Of a stretch of DNA of 64,000 bases, positions 41,206 to 49,275 are shown piece after piece. The stretch spans positions 186,001-250,000 of the forward strand of contig NZ_RQJW01000010.1 in the NCBI RefSeq assembly GCF_004028635.1. The letters are read 5' to 3'. The DNA is from Streptomyces cyaneus (GTDB lineage Bacteria; Actinomycetota; Actinomycetes; Streptomycetales; Streptomycetaceae). A program made the position numbers and the translations under genes. The notes below the pieces were generated by a model. That model was not told where the DNA came from, did not search any database, and saw only the letters and a list, made by a program, of their open reading frames with translations. Numbering within the stretch: the stretch's first letter is position 1; each line of letters opens with the position of its first letter.

Positions 41206-42399
41206 TCAGATGACGGCGTCGGCGCGCAGGGCCTCGATCTCCTCGCCGGTACGCCCGAGTTCGGCGAGGATCGCCTCGGTGTGCTCGCCCACCGCCGGCA
41301 CCGGCTCCATGCGCGCGGGCAGTCCCGCGAGGTCGGCCGGCGGCAGCAGGGCCTGCACCGTCGCGCCACCGGGCACGGCCACGTCACGCCAGCGGTCGCG
41401 GGCGGCGAGGACGGGGTGGTCCAGGAACGCGGCGACGTCGTTGACCCCGGCGCAGGCGATGTTGATCGACTCCAGGTCCTTGAGGATCTCCTCGGCGTCG
41501 GAGCGGGCGCAGCGCTCGGCGACGACGGCGTTCAGCTCGTCGCGGTGGGCCACGCGGGCGGAGCTCGTGGCGAAGCGCGGGTCGTCCGTCAGCTCGGGCC
41601 GGCCGAGGAACTGCGCGCACAGGACGGCCCACTCGCGCTCGTTCTGGATGGAGAACAGCACCTGATTCCCGTCTGCGGCCGTGAAGGCACCGTACGGCGC
41701 GAGGGTGGGGTGCTGGGTGCCCAGACGCTGGGGCTGGGTGCCGCCGTACTGCGTGTAGTAGGCGGGCTGGCCCATCCACTCCGCCAGCGCCTCGAACAGG
41801 GAGACCTCCACCGGGTGGGCCGTGCCCGTGGTGGCGCGCGTGAACAGGGCGGTGAGGATGCCGCTGTAGGCGTACATCCCGGCGGCGATGTCGGCGACGG
41901 AGATACCGACCCGCGCGGTCTCGTCGGGGGTCCCGGTCAGCGAGACCAGCCCCGTCTGGCACTGCACCAGCAGGTCGTACGACTTCCGCTCGGCCCACGG
42001 CCCGGACGTGCCGTACCCGGAGATCGTGCACGGGATCAGCCGCGGCCACCGCTCGCCGAGGGCCTCGACACCCAGTCCGAGGCGGTCGGCGGCGCCCGGC
42101 GCCAGGTTCTGCACGAACACGTCGGCGTCGTCGAGGAGTTGATGCAGGACCTCGCGGCCCCGGGGGTCCTTGAGGTCCAGGGTGAGGGATTCCTTGGACC
42201 GGTTGAGCCACACGAAATAGCTGGAGTGACCGTGCACCGTCGTGTCGTACCGGCGGGCGAAGTCGCCGTCCCCGGGCCGCTCGACCTTGATCACACGCGC
42301 CCCGAGGTCGGCGAGCTGCCGGGTGGCGTACGGGGCGGCCACGGCCTGCTCCAGGCTGACGACGGTGATGCCGGACAGGGGAAGGTGTGGCGCGCTCAT
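41206..42399 (-). CDS. CaiB/BaiF family CoA-transferase
   Basis: A 397-residue class III CoA-transferase that would move CoA between carboxylic acids. Visible: LEQAVAAPYATRQLADLGARVIKVERPG (near 13-40), SYFVWLNRSKESLTLDLKDPRG, the catalytic Asp region YDLLVQCQTGLVSLTG near 145, and DIAAGMYAYSGILTALFTRA. Start at ATG 42399 because TTGACG and a GTACAC-like -10 lie upstream at distances that suit a leaderless transcript; ATG 42408 is also possible. Its stop is followed in the same frame by a regulator remnant. The flanking MarR gene may control it. Confidence 0.87.
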   Translation of the reverse strand: MSAPHLPLSGITVVSLEQAVAAPYATRQLADLGARVIKVERPGDGDFARRYDTTVHGHSSYFVWLNRSKESLTLDLKDPRGREVLHQLLDDADVFVQNLAPGAADRLGLGVEALGERWPRLIPCTISGYGTSGPWAERKSYDLLVQCQTGLVSLTGTPDETARVGISVADIAAGMYAYSGILTALFTRATTGTAHPVEVSLFEALAEWMGQPAYYTQYGGTQPQRLGTQHPTLAPYGAFTAADGNQVLFSIQNEREWAVLCAQFLGRPELTDDPRFATSSARVAHRDELNAVVAERCARSDAEEILKDLESINIACAGVNDVAAFLDHPVLAARDRWRDVAVPGGATVQALLPPADLAGLPARMEPVPAVGEHTEAILAELGRTGEEIEALRADAVI

Positions 42400-42493
42400 A
42401 GAGGCCATGTGTACGGGCACAACGGAGATCGCGTCAATGAACGCATGTCAGTGCATGTATCGCGCATGCGGGCAGCGCCTGGGGTGCGCGACC

Positions 42494-42952
42494 TCAGACA
42501 GGTGCGCGAAGTGTCTCCACGGCCCGGACCAGTGGGGCCAGTTCGGGGTTTTGCGCGGCTTGGTCGAGGGCCTGGCGCAGGGCTGTGTCGTTGGTGGGGC
42601 GGGCTTCTTCGAGGAGGGTGAGGCCTGCTTCGGTGACGTCGGTGTAGATGCCGCGGCGGTCGGTGGGGCAGAGGTAGCGGGAGAGCAGGCCGCGGTCTTC
42701 CAGGCGGGTGACGAGCCGGGTGGTGGCGCTCTGGCTGAGGACGACGGCGTCGGCGACCTGTTTCATCTGCAGGTGCCCGCCTTCACCGTCGTGCTGGCGG
42801 CTGAGTACGTCGAGCAGGGAGTACTCGCGCACGCTCAGGTCGTGCCCGGTCTGCAGGGCGCGCTCGATGTGCGCCTCGATCCTCCCGTGGAGCAGGGAGA
42901 GGGCGCACCAGCCCTGGGCGAGGGCGGTGAGCGCGGGGTCCGTGGCGGTCAT
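42494..42952 (-). CDS. MarR-family transcriptional regulator
   Basis: A 152-residue winged-helix protein. HTH: HLQMKQVADAVVLSQSATTRLVTRLEDRGLL (about 58-88), wing at CPTDRRGIYTDVTEAGLTLL. The ATG at 42952 has AAAGGA about 10 nt upstream. Transcribed in the same direction as the CoA-transferase, 94 nt downstream, without a terminator, so it may be in one unit. It also faces the plus-strand gene at 43129. Confidence 0.87.
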   Translation of the reverse strand: MTATDPALTALAQGWCALSLLHGRIEAHIERALQTGHDLSVREYSLLDVLSRQHDGEGGHLQMKQVADAVVLSQSATTRLVTRLEDRGLLSRYLCPTDRRGIYTDVTEAGLTLLEEARPTNDTALRQALDQAAQNPELAPLVRAVETLRAPV

Positions 42953-43128
42953 GGCGCCGGTGTCCTTTGTCCCGAAGTGAATGACATCCAGGATAGGCCA
43001 TACGTGAAATTTCCAGCGAATGCGTGTAGAGCGCGCCTGCAAGCATTGGGCGACACCCCACGACACCCCGCGGAACTCCATGAATCTCCGTGGCCGTCGC
43101 GCTCGCGGCGTGGGTATCGTCCCCTCCC

Positions 43129-43482
43129 ATGATCAGCCCGCCCCCGACCACCACCCTGTGGCGACCCACCGGCCCCAAGGAGCTGGACCTGGTTCGCGCA
43201 CTCAACTGGCGTGCCTGGCCGCCGCGGTTGCCCGAGCAGCCGATCTTCTACCCGGTGCTCAACGAGGACTACGCGGTGAAGATCGCCCGGGACTGGAACG
43301 TCAAGCACGACGGCGCCGGCTTCGTGACCCGGTTCGAGGTCGAGTCGGAGTTCCTGCGCCGGTACCCCGTCCAGCAGGCGGGCGGCGAGACGATCCTCGA
43401 GCTGTGGGTGCCCGCCGAGCAGCTCGACGAGTTCAACGCCCACATCGTCGGCACGATCGAGGTCGTGCACGAGTTCCGGTGA
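43129..43482 (+). CDS. Small protein annotated in Streptomyces as ADP-ribosylation/crystallin J1
   Basis: A 117-residue protein. The sequence TTLWRPTGPKELDLVRALNWRAWPPRLPEQPIFYPVLNEDYAVKIARDW is characteristic of a widespread family that carries this inherited label, though it is far too short to be an ADP-ribosylglycohydrolase. The actual function is unknown. The ATG at 43129 has no ribosome site; GGGTATCGT lies upstream. No signal peptide. Confidence 0.7.
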   Translation: MISPPPTTTLWRPTGPKELDLVRALNWRAWPPRLPEQPIFYPVLNEDYAVKIARDWNVKHDGAGFVTRFEVESEFLRRYPVQQAGGETILELWVPAEQLDEFNAHIVGTIEVVHEFR

Positions 43483-43513
43483 CGGCGGCCGCCCGCTGGG
43501 GCCGAGGCCTGTC

Positions 43514-44506
43514 CTAGGTCCGGGCCAGGTGCCGCATCGCCAGGGCCAGCCCGAGCCTGAACCGGCCCTGTGGCGTGCGCAGCGGCCAGCCCAGCAGGTG
43601 CTCGGCGTGTGCCAGCCGCTCCTGGAGGGTGGAGTGGTGGACGTTGATCTCGGCCGCCGCCGCCCGCAGGCTCACCGTCGAGGCGACGGCGTGCAGCGTG
43701 ACGAGCAGCCAGGGCGCGGCCGCCGCGGCCGCCTCCAGGGCCTGGACGTCGGGCGGCGACTCGGCGCCCGGGACGACGAGGCCGGCGAGGAGGGCGACAT
43801 CGCCCAACTCGTCCGCGTGCACGACGCCCGGGCCCGGGTCCTGCGCGGTGCCCTCGGCCGTGAACCGCAGTGCGATGCGGGCCTGCGACCAGGAGCGCGG
43901 CAGGTCGAGCACCGGTACGGCGGGACCCACCCCCACGCGCCCGGCGGGCGGCTCGGCGTCCGGCTGCGCGGGGACGATCCGGGGACGGCCCTCCAGCGGG
44001 GCGAGGACACGGGCCGGAGCGGCGGGGTCGAGCCCCAGACGGCGGGCCGCGTGCAGCCGGGCCGCCTCCGGAGCCGTGGCGTCGAGGACGGTCTCGACGA
44101 GCGCCGGGTCATCGGCCGGCGCCCGCCCGCGCGTCCGGTCGAGAACGAGCCGTATCGCCCCGGCGGCCCGCTCCAGGATCACCGCGTCGACGACACTCGG
44201 CTTCGCCTCCTGAGCCCGCTCCAGCCACAGCGCCGGAGCACCGCCCGGCGTCAGCGCGGCGGACGGCCAGGCGGCATCCGGCGGCAGCTCGCTCTCCCGC
44301 CGCGTCCCGTCGGTCTCGACCCGGACATGCACCCGCCGATCCGCGTCCACCAGCCGCGCCGGCACCCCGGCCAGCACGGCGGCACCGCGCACCAGCGCCT
44401 CGAGCCCCGCCCGCGACTCGGCGAGCCGATCGAAGTACGCGATGACCCGGACGGCGGCACCGGCATCCGGATCGAGCGCGGTAAGGCGCCCGGCCAGCTC
44501 TTTCAT
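43514..44506 (-). CDS. PucR-type helix-turn-helix regulator
   Basis: A 330-residue regulator. The C-terminal HTH_30 region reads LHAVASTVSLRAAAAEINVHHSTLQERLAHAEHLLGWPLRTPQGRFRLGLALAMR (about 268-322), typical of the PucR group. The N-terminal 200 residues are a variable sensor part with no GAF signature that I can confirm. ATG 44506 is preceded only by a weak GGGCC. Transcribed in the same direction as the esterase gene 165 bp upstream. Confidence 0.82.
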   Translation of the reverse strand: MKELAGRLTALDPDAGAAVRVIAYFDRLAESRAGLEALVRGAAVLAGVPARLVDADRRVHVRVETDGTRRESELPPDAAWPSAALTPGGAPALWLERAQEAKPSVVDAVILERAAGAIRLVLDRTRGRAPADDPALVETVLDATAPEAARLHAARRLGLDPAAPARVLAPLEGRPRIVPAQPDAEPPAGRVGVGPAVPVLDLPRSWSQARIALRFTAEGTAQDPGPGVVHADELGDVALLAGLVVPGAESPPDVQALEAAAAAAPWLLVTLHAVASTVSLRAAAAEINVHHSTLQERLAHAEHLLGWPLRTPQGRFRLGLALAMRHLART

Positions 44507-44584
44507 AGGCCCATGGTGCGGTACGGGGTCAAGTGTGGGGAGCATCGATGGGCATCCGCTTCAAAATGCCGGGGAAGGTGTCCC

Positions 44585-44638
44585 ACCAAGGGGCGCGGGG
44601 AACTGCACGACAAGCCACCTGCGACCCGCACCCGCGGG
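44585..44638 (+). repeat. Dispersed Streptomyces intergenic repeat (GGGGCGCGGGGAACTGC type)
   Basis: CCAAGGGGCGCGGGGAACTG followed by CACGACAAGCCACCTGCGAC and CCGCACCCGCGGG. From memory this GGGGCGCGGGGAACTGCGCGAC-AAGCC motif is scattered in intergenic DNA of many Streptomyces genomes. It lies between the PucR and esterase genes. Confidence 0.6.
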
Positions 44639-44671
44639 CTTACGGACCTCGGCAGCCGAGTAGGCGACGTT

Positions 44672-45646
44672 TCAGCTGCTCAACAGCCGCTTCAGCCAAG
44701 CCAGATGCGCCCCCCGGCAAGCCTGCGACAGCGCCGCCTGCGGAGCGAACCCGTCGAAGCCGTGGAAGCCGCCCGGCCACACATGCAGCTCGGCCACCCC
44801 ACCGGCCTGCCAGAGCCGCGAGGCATACGCGACGACCTCGTCCCGGAAGGTCTCCGCCGAGCCGACGTCCAGGAAGGCCGGCGGCAGCCCGGACAGATCC
44901 TCGGCACGGGCCGGCGCCGCGTACGCCGGGACATCGGGGCCGCCGCGGCGCTCACCGAGCAGCGCCGTCCAGCCGGTCTCGTTGGCCGTACGGTCCCAGA
45001 CACCGAGGCCCGCCATCTGGTGCACGGAGGGGCTGTCGTTGCGGTCGTCCAGCATCGGGCACATCAGCAACTGCCCGATCAGCTCCGGGCCCCCGCGGTC
45101 CCGGGTCAGCAGCGCCAGCGCCGCGGACAGCCCGCCGCCGGCGCTCGCCCCGGCGACGACGATCCGCTGCGGGTCGCCGTCGAGCTCGCCGGCGTGCTTC
45201 GCCGTCCACTCCAGACCGGCGTACACGTCCTCGATCTGCGCCGGGTACGGGTGCTCGGGCGCGAGCCGGTACTCCACCGACACCACGACCGCGTCCAGCT
45301 CCTTCGCCCAGGCCAGGGCCACGTCGACGCCGACGCGGTTGTTGCCGATGACCAGGCCGCCGCCGTGCACGTGGTAGATCACCGGCCGCGGGCCCGCCTG
45401 CGCCGGGGTGGTCGGCCGGCAGATCAGCAGGGAGATCTCCGGCGCGCCCTCGGGACCCGGCACCACCCTGTCCTCGACCTCGAAGAAGCCGTCCATGGTC
45501 AGATCCAGCTGGGCCAGCATCTGGATCCCCGGGCCCTGGCGGATGTCGGCTATCTCGTCCATCGTGAGGCCGGGCGAGATCACGTCCTTGATGAGCTCCA
45601 GGGCGGCGGCGAGCTCGGGATCGAACGGGGGCGGGACCTTGGTCAT
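44672..45646 (-). CDS. Alpha/beta hydrolase, hormone-sensitive lipase family
   Basis: A 324-residue esterase. Oxyanion loop YHVHGGGLVIGN (near 91-102), nucleophile elbow VAGASAGGGLSAAL with Ser near 168, catalytic Asp in AFLDVGSAETFRDEVVAYA near 265 and His in GGFHGFDGF near 297. This is the HSL/acetyl-hydrolase pattern. ATG 45646 follows GGAGAAGCC. No export signal, so it should act on short acyl esters in the cytosol. Confidence 0.9.
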   Translation of the reverse strand: MTKVPPPFDPELAAALELIKDVISPGLTMDEIADIRQGPGIQMLAQLDLTMDGFFEVEDRVVPGPEGAPEISLLICRPTTPAQAGPRPVIYHVHGGGLVIGNNRVGVDVALAWAKELDAVVVSVEYRLAPEHPYPAQIEDVYAGLEWTAKHAGELDGDPQRIVVAGASAGGGLSAALALLTRDRGGPELIGQLLMCPMLDDRNDSPSVHQMAGLGVWDRTANETGWTALLGERRGGPDVPAYAAPARAEDLSGLPPAFLDVGSAETFRDEVVAYASRLWQAGGVAELHVWPGGFHGFDGFAPQAALSQACRGAHLAWLKRLLSS

Positions 45647-45724
45647 GGCTTCTCCTCACACGGGGGCACGTGGATGCCCGGCGGCTCTGTCGTCATGATC
45701 TGTGCGCCGGACCGGACCGGAGGG

Positions 45725-45760
45725 CCGCCGTACGGCGGAACCTGCCCGCCGCACGGCGGG
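45725..45760. other. Two adjacent palindromes in the terC/esterase intergenic region
   Basis: CCGCCGTACGGCGG (45725-45738) is perfectly symmetric; CCCGCC-GCAC-GGCGGG (45745-45760) is a second hairpin 6 bp later. They lie 65-120 bp after the divergent esterase start and 120 bp before terC. No Mn2+ riboswitch-like core is seen. Confidence 0.55.
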
Positions 45761-45880
45761 TGGCATCTGCGTGGCCTGGACATTGCCATGACATGACCCG
45801 CTGTTCACCTGTCGTAGGTGGAAGTCATCACCAGCGGCGACAACGCTGTCAAGGCCCCACCTGCACCAGGAGTACTACCC

Positions 45881-46849
45881 GTGAACGTCTCCCTCTCCGT
45901 CTGGCTGCTGACCGTCGTCGCCCTGTGCGCGCTCGTCGCCGTGGACTTCTTCATCGGTCGCAAACCCCACGACGTCTCCATCCGGGAGGCGGGGACATGG
46001 ACGGTCGTCTGGATCGTACTTGCCTGTCTGTTCGGCCTCGGGCTGTTCCTCTACGGGGGTGGCAAGCCGACGGGCGAGTTCTTCGCCGGGTACATCACCG
46101 AGAAGTCGCTGAGCGTCGACAACCTCTTCGTCTTCGTCCTGATCATGGGGAAGTTCGCGGTTCCCTCGCAGTACCAGCAGCGCGTTCTGATGGTCGGCGT
46201 GATCATGGCCCTGGTGCTGCGCGCCGGTTTCATCGCGGCCGGCGCGGCGATCATCTCCGCGTTCTCCTGGGTGTTCTACCTCTTCGGCGCCTTCCTGATC
46301 TGGACCGCGTGGAAGCTGGTCCAGGACGCCCGCAAGGAGGAGCACGAGGAGGAGTACCAGGAGAACAAGCTGCTGAAGATGGCGGAGGAGCGCTTCGGCG
46401 TGGCCGACCGCTACCACGGCACGAAGCTGTTCATCACCGAGAACGGCAAGCGGATCATGACCCCGATGCTGGTCGTGATGCTGGCGATCGGCTCCACCGA
46501 CGTGCTGTTCGCCCTCGACTCCATCCCCGCCATCTACGGGCTGACCCAGGACCCGTACATCGTCTTCACCGCCAACGCCTTCGCCCTGATGGGCCTCAGG
46601 CAGCTGTACTTCCTCATCGGCGGCCTGCTGAAGAAGCTGGTCCACCTCAGCTACGGCCTGTCGATCATCCTCGGCTTCATCGGCGTCAAGCTCGTGCTGC
46701 ACGCACTGCACGAGTCCGGCGTACACGTTCCCGAGATCAGCATCCCCTTCTCGCTCGGCTTCATCGTGCTCGTCCTGACGGTCACGACGGTGACCAGCCT
46801 GCGCGCGTCGAAGAAGCAGGAGCAGGCGGCGTCGGAACGCGTGGGGTAG
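45881..46849 (+). CDS. TerC family integral membrane protein
   Basis: A 322-residue membrane protein of the TerC group, which includes manganese exporters and proteins tied to tellurite resistance and metal loading of secreted enzymes. About eight membrane spans; signatures AVDFFIGRKPHDVSIREA, EKSLSVDNLFVFVLIMGKFAVP and IGSTDVLFALDSIPAIYGLTQDPYIVFTANAFALMGLRQLYF. A charged cytosolic loop near 150-190 (KEEHEEEYQENK). GTG 45881 has AGGAG 8 nt upstream; 21 extra residues from 45818 lack a site. No ter gene cluster is adjacent. Confidence 0.92.
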   Translation: MNVSLSVWLLTVVALCALVAVDFFIGRKPHDVSIREAGTWTVVWIVLACLFGLGLFLYGGGKPTGEFFAGYITEKSLSVDNLFVFVLIMGKFAVPSQYQQRVLMVGVIMALVLRAGFIAAGAAIISAFSWVFYLFGAFLIWTAWKLVQDARKEEHEEEYQENKLLKMAEERFGVADRYHGTKLFITENGKRIMTPMLVVMLAIGSTDVLFALDSIPAIYGLTQDPYIVFTANAFALMGLRQLYFLIGGLLKKLVHLSYGLSIILGFIGVKLVLHALHESGVHVPEISIPFSLGFIVLVLTVTTVTSLRASKKQEQAASERVG

Positions 46850-46886
46850 CGGGCGCAGCTCGGCGCCTTGTCCATGGCGTCCGCCG

Positions 46887-48170
46887 TCAAGGCGCCGGAC
46901 ATCGATGGGCCTGCCTGTTCCGGTCGTCCTCGGCGGCCTCGCGCAGCTTCGCCGAAGCGATCGCGCGGGGCCCGACCGAGACGAGCGCCCGGTGCGGCGG
47001 GCTGCTCAGATGGCGGGCGAGCGCCACGGCCGTGAGGCCCGCGACCAGTGCGCACACGCCGGTCCACCCGAAGCGGCCATAGGCGCGGGCGCCCAGCCAG
47101 GAGCCGACCGTGCCACCGAGGTAGGCGCAGGTCATGTACGCGGTGTTGAGACGGCTGCGGACGTCCGCGCCGAGGCCGTAGATCCGCACCTGGTTGGCGA
47201 CCATCCCGGACTGCATGCCGATGTCGAGCAGCAGCGTGCCGACGACCAGCGCGGTCAGCCCGAGTACGCCGCCCAGACCGCCGAAGGCCAGCACCACCGC
47301 CGACACGCCGACCACGAGGAAGCACGCGAGGTTCACGCGGTCCGAGCCCTCGCGGTCCACCAGCCGCCCCGCGACCGGCGTGCACAGCATCGTCGCCGCG
47401 TTGACCAGGGCCAGCAGTCCGGCCGCCGTCGCGTCCATGCCGTACACCGGGCCGGTGAGCAGCAGCGCCACCCCGGTCCACACCGCGCAGAACCCGGCGA
47501 ACACCGTCGCCTGGTACAGACACGAGCGGCGCAGCTCGGGCTCGGTGCGCAGCAGCCTCAGCGGCGCGGCGAGCAGTGCCGGGTAGGGCGCCGCGGCGGC
47601 CTGGGGCAGTGCGGGCAGCAGGCGGGCCAGCAGGGCGGCGACCGTGAGGGAAAGCGCGGCGGCGAGGACGTACGGCGCCCGCCAGCCCAGCCAGTCGCCG
47701 AGGGCGCCGCCCACCGCGCGGGACAGCAGCATGCCGGCGAGGGCGCCACTGAGCAGGGTGCCGCTGACGACGCCGCGCCGCTCGGCGGGTACCAGGCCGG
47801 CCGCCAGCGGACCGGCGAGCGGGGCGATCACGGTCGCCGCACCGACGAGGGTGCTCGCGGCGACGAGCGGCATCAGTCCCTGCGCGGTGCTCGCGGCGAG
47901 CAGGCCGAGGCCGGTCAGCGTGAGCAGGGTGACGAGCAGCCGGCGCGGGCGCAGCCGGTCGCCGAGCGGGACCAGCAGGAAGATGCCGGCCGCGTAGCCG
48001 AACTGGGTCGCGGTGACCACCGTGGCGGCCGCGTCGGGGGAGACACCCAGTCCCGACGCCACCAACGGGCCGATCGCCTGCGGGAAGTAGACATTGCCCA
48101 CGGCGACCCCGCACGCGAAGGCGAGCAGCGTGATCGCGGAGGTAGTCTGCCGGTGGTTGTGATCCGTCAT
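46887..48170 (-). CDS. MFS transporter
   Basis: A 427-residue 12-span major facilitator. Landmarks: YFPQAIGPLVASGLGVSP at the first loop, LLVPLGDRLRPRRLLV for the motif A loop between spans 2 and 3, and LVPAERRGVVSGTLLSGALAGMLLSRAVGGALGDWLGWR, typical of the drug:H+ group. ATG 48170. It is divergent from an ArsR-like regulator 56 bp away, the usual layout for a regulated efflux pump. Substrate unknown. Confidence 0.9.
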   Translation of the reverse strand: MTDHNHRQTTSAITLLAFACGVAVGNVYFPQAIGPLVASGLGVSPDAAATVVTATQFGYAAGIFLLVPLGDRLRPRRLLVTLLTLTGLGLLAASTAQGLMPLVAASTLVGAATVIAPLAGPLAAGLVPAERRGVVSGTLLSGALAGMLLSRAVGGALGDWLGWRAPYVLAAALSLTVAALLARLLPALPQAAAAPYPALLAAPLRLLRTEPELRRSCLYQATVFAGFCAVWTGVALLLTGPVYGMDATAAGLLALVNAATMLCTPVAGRLVDREGSDRVNLACFLVVGVSAVVLAFGGLGGVLGLTALVVGTLLLDIGMQSGMVANQVRIYGLGADVRSRLNTAYMTCAYLGGTVGSWLGARAYGRFGWTGVCALVAGLTAVALARHLSSPPHRALVSVGPRAIASAKLREAAEDDRNRQAHRCPAP

Positions 48171-48211
48171 ACGCCGAAGTCCACGGCGACGACGGCCGGT
48201 TGCCAACGGAT

Positions 48212-48224
48212 GAAGCCCGGGGCT
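48212..48224. promoter_or_regulatory. Palindrome between MFS and ArsR-like genes
   Basis: AAGCCC-G-GGGCTT (48213-48225 within about 1 bp), immediately before the regulator ATG at 48227. A probable operator for the regulator. Confidence 0.45.
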
Positions 48225-48226
48225 TA

Positions 48227-49207
48227 ATGATCAGCTTCCTGCTCGACGTCGACGACCTCGCGGACACCCGGTTCGCGATCTCGCCGTTGCGCGAGGTCAT
48301 GGGCAGCCTGCGGGCCCTGCGCGCCCCCGCCCTCTTCCCCCTGCACACCTCGTGGCGCCGCTCGGTGCTCGATCGTCTCGCCCCCGCCGACGCCCGGCTG
48401 CTGCGGGCCCTGGTGGGACAGAACCTGACCCTGCCCGACTTCCTGACCCCGCGCCCGACGACCTTCGCGCCCGCGCTGGAGGACCAGCTCGCCGTCGTAC
48501 GGGCGACGCCACCGGATCTCGTACGACGCGACCTGCTCACGACCCATGCCCCGCACCCTCTCCCGGACGCCCTGCGGCAGATCACCGCACCCGGCGACGC
48601 CCCCATGGCGGAGTTGATGGAGGAACTGTGCGAACTGCTGCTCAGATACTGGGAGTTGGCCATACGACCGGACTGGCCACGGATGCGGCTGGTACTGGAG
48701 GCCGACATCACCCACCGCGCCCGGCAGCTGGCCACGGGCGGCGCCCACCTGCTCTTCTCCGACCTGCACCGCAACGTGCGCTGGCGCGACGGTGTCCTGC
48801 GCGTCGACCAGATGATCGGACGGCACGAGGTGGACGGATCGGGGCGCGGGCTGCGCCTGGTGCCGTCCCTGTTCGCGCACAAACCCGCGCCCCCGGTCAG
48901 CGCCGAGGAACCCCCGATGCTCGCCTATCCGAGCCGGGGCGCCGCGACCCTGTGGGAACCCGAGCCTGAGCCCGACACCTCCGCCCTCACCGCACTGCTC
49001 GGCGCACCCCGCACCACCGTCCTGCGGCTGCTCGCCGAACCGCTGCCCACGGTCGAGCTCGCCCGCCGCCTCGGCGTGACGCCGAGCGCGGTCTCCCAGC
49101 ACCTGAAGGTGCTGCACGCGACGGGACTCGTCACCCGGGCCCGGGACGGACGGCGGGTGCTGTACCGGCGCACCGAACTCGGGGACCGGCTCGCCGGCCG
49201 GGGTTGA
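48227..49207 (+). CDS. ArsR-family regulator with long N-terminal domain
   Basis: A 326-residue regulator. The C-terminal winged helix is TTVLRLLAEPLPTVELARRLGVTPSAVSQHLKVLHATGLVTRARDGRRVLYRRTELG (about 263-320). The long N-terminal part (DUF5937 type; MISFLLDVDDLADTRFAISPLREV) is common next to MFS genes in Streptomyces and probably senses the pump's substrate. No Cys metal site is visible in the HTH. The stop TGA lies in the -35 of the next gene's promoter. Confidence 0.87.
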   Translation: MISFLLDVDDLADTRFAISPLREVMGSLRALRAPALFPLHTSWRRSVLDRLAPADARLLRALVGQNLTLPDFLTPRPTTFAPALEDQLAVVRATPPDLVRRDLLTTHAPHPLPDALRQITAPGDAPMAELMEELCELLLRYWELAIRPDWPRMRLVLEADITHRARQLATGGAHLLFSDLHRNVRWRDGVLRVDQMIGRHEVDGSGRGLRLVPSLFAHKPAPPVSAEEPPMLAYPSRGAATLWEPEPEPDTSALTALLGAPRTTVLRLLAEPLPTVELARRLGVTPSAVSQHLKVLHATGLVTRARDGRRVLYRRTELGDRLAGRG

Positions 49208-49234
49208 CTTCGAGAGCGCTCGAAGTTCTAGCGT
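49204..49234 (+). promoter_or_regulatory. MerR-type promoter with 19-bp spacer and internal dyad
   Basis: TTGACT (49204-49209), 19-bp spacer, TAGCGT (49229-49234). The dyad ACTTCGAG-AGCG-CTCGAAGT (49207-49226) fills the spacer. An over-long spacer containing the operator is the hallmark of MerR-family activated promoters. The transcript would be for the luciferase-like gene at 49276. Confidence 0.7.
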
Positions 49235-49275
49235 CGTCAGGGTCGGTGCAAGGCCCTGGTGAACGGAGACAGGAC

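Noticed and set aside
45647..45880. Mn2+ (yybP-ykoY) riboswitch before terC
   Set aside because: No recognisable conserved core; only two simple palindromes.
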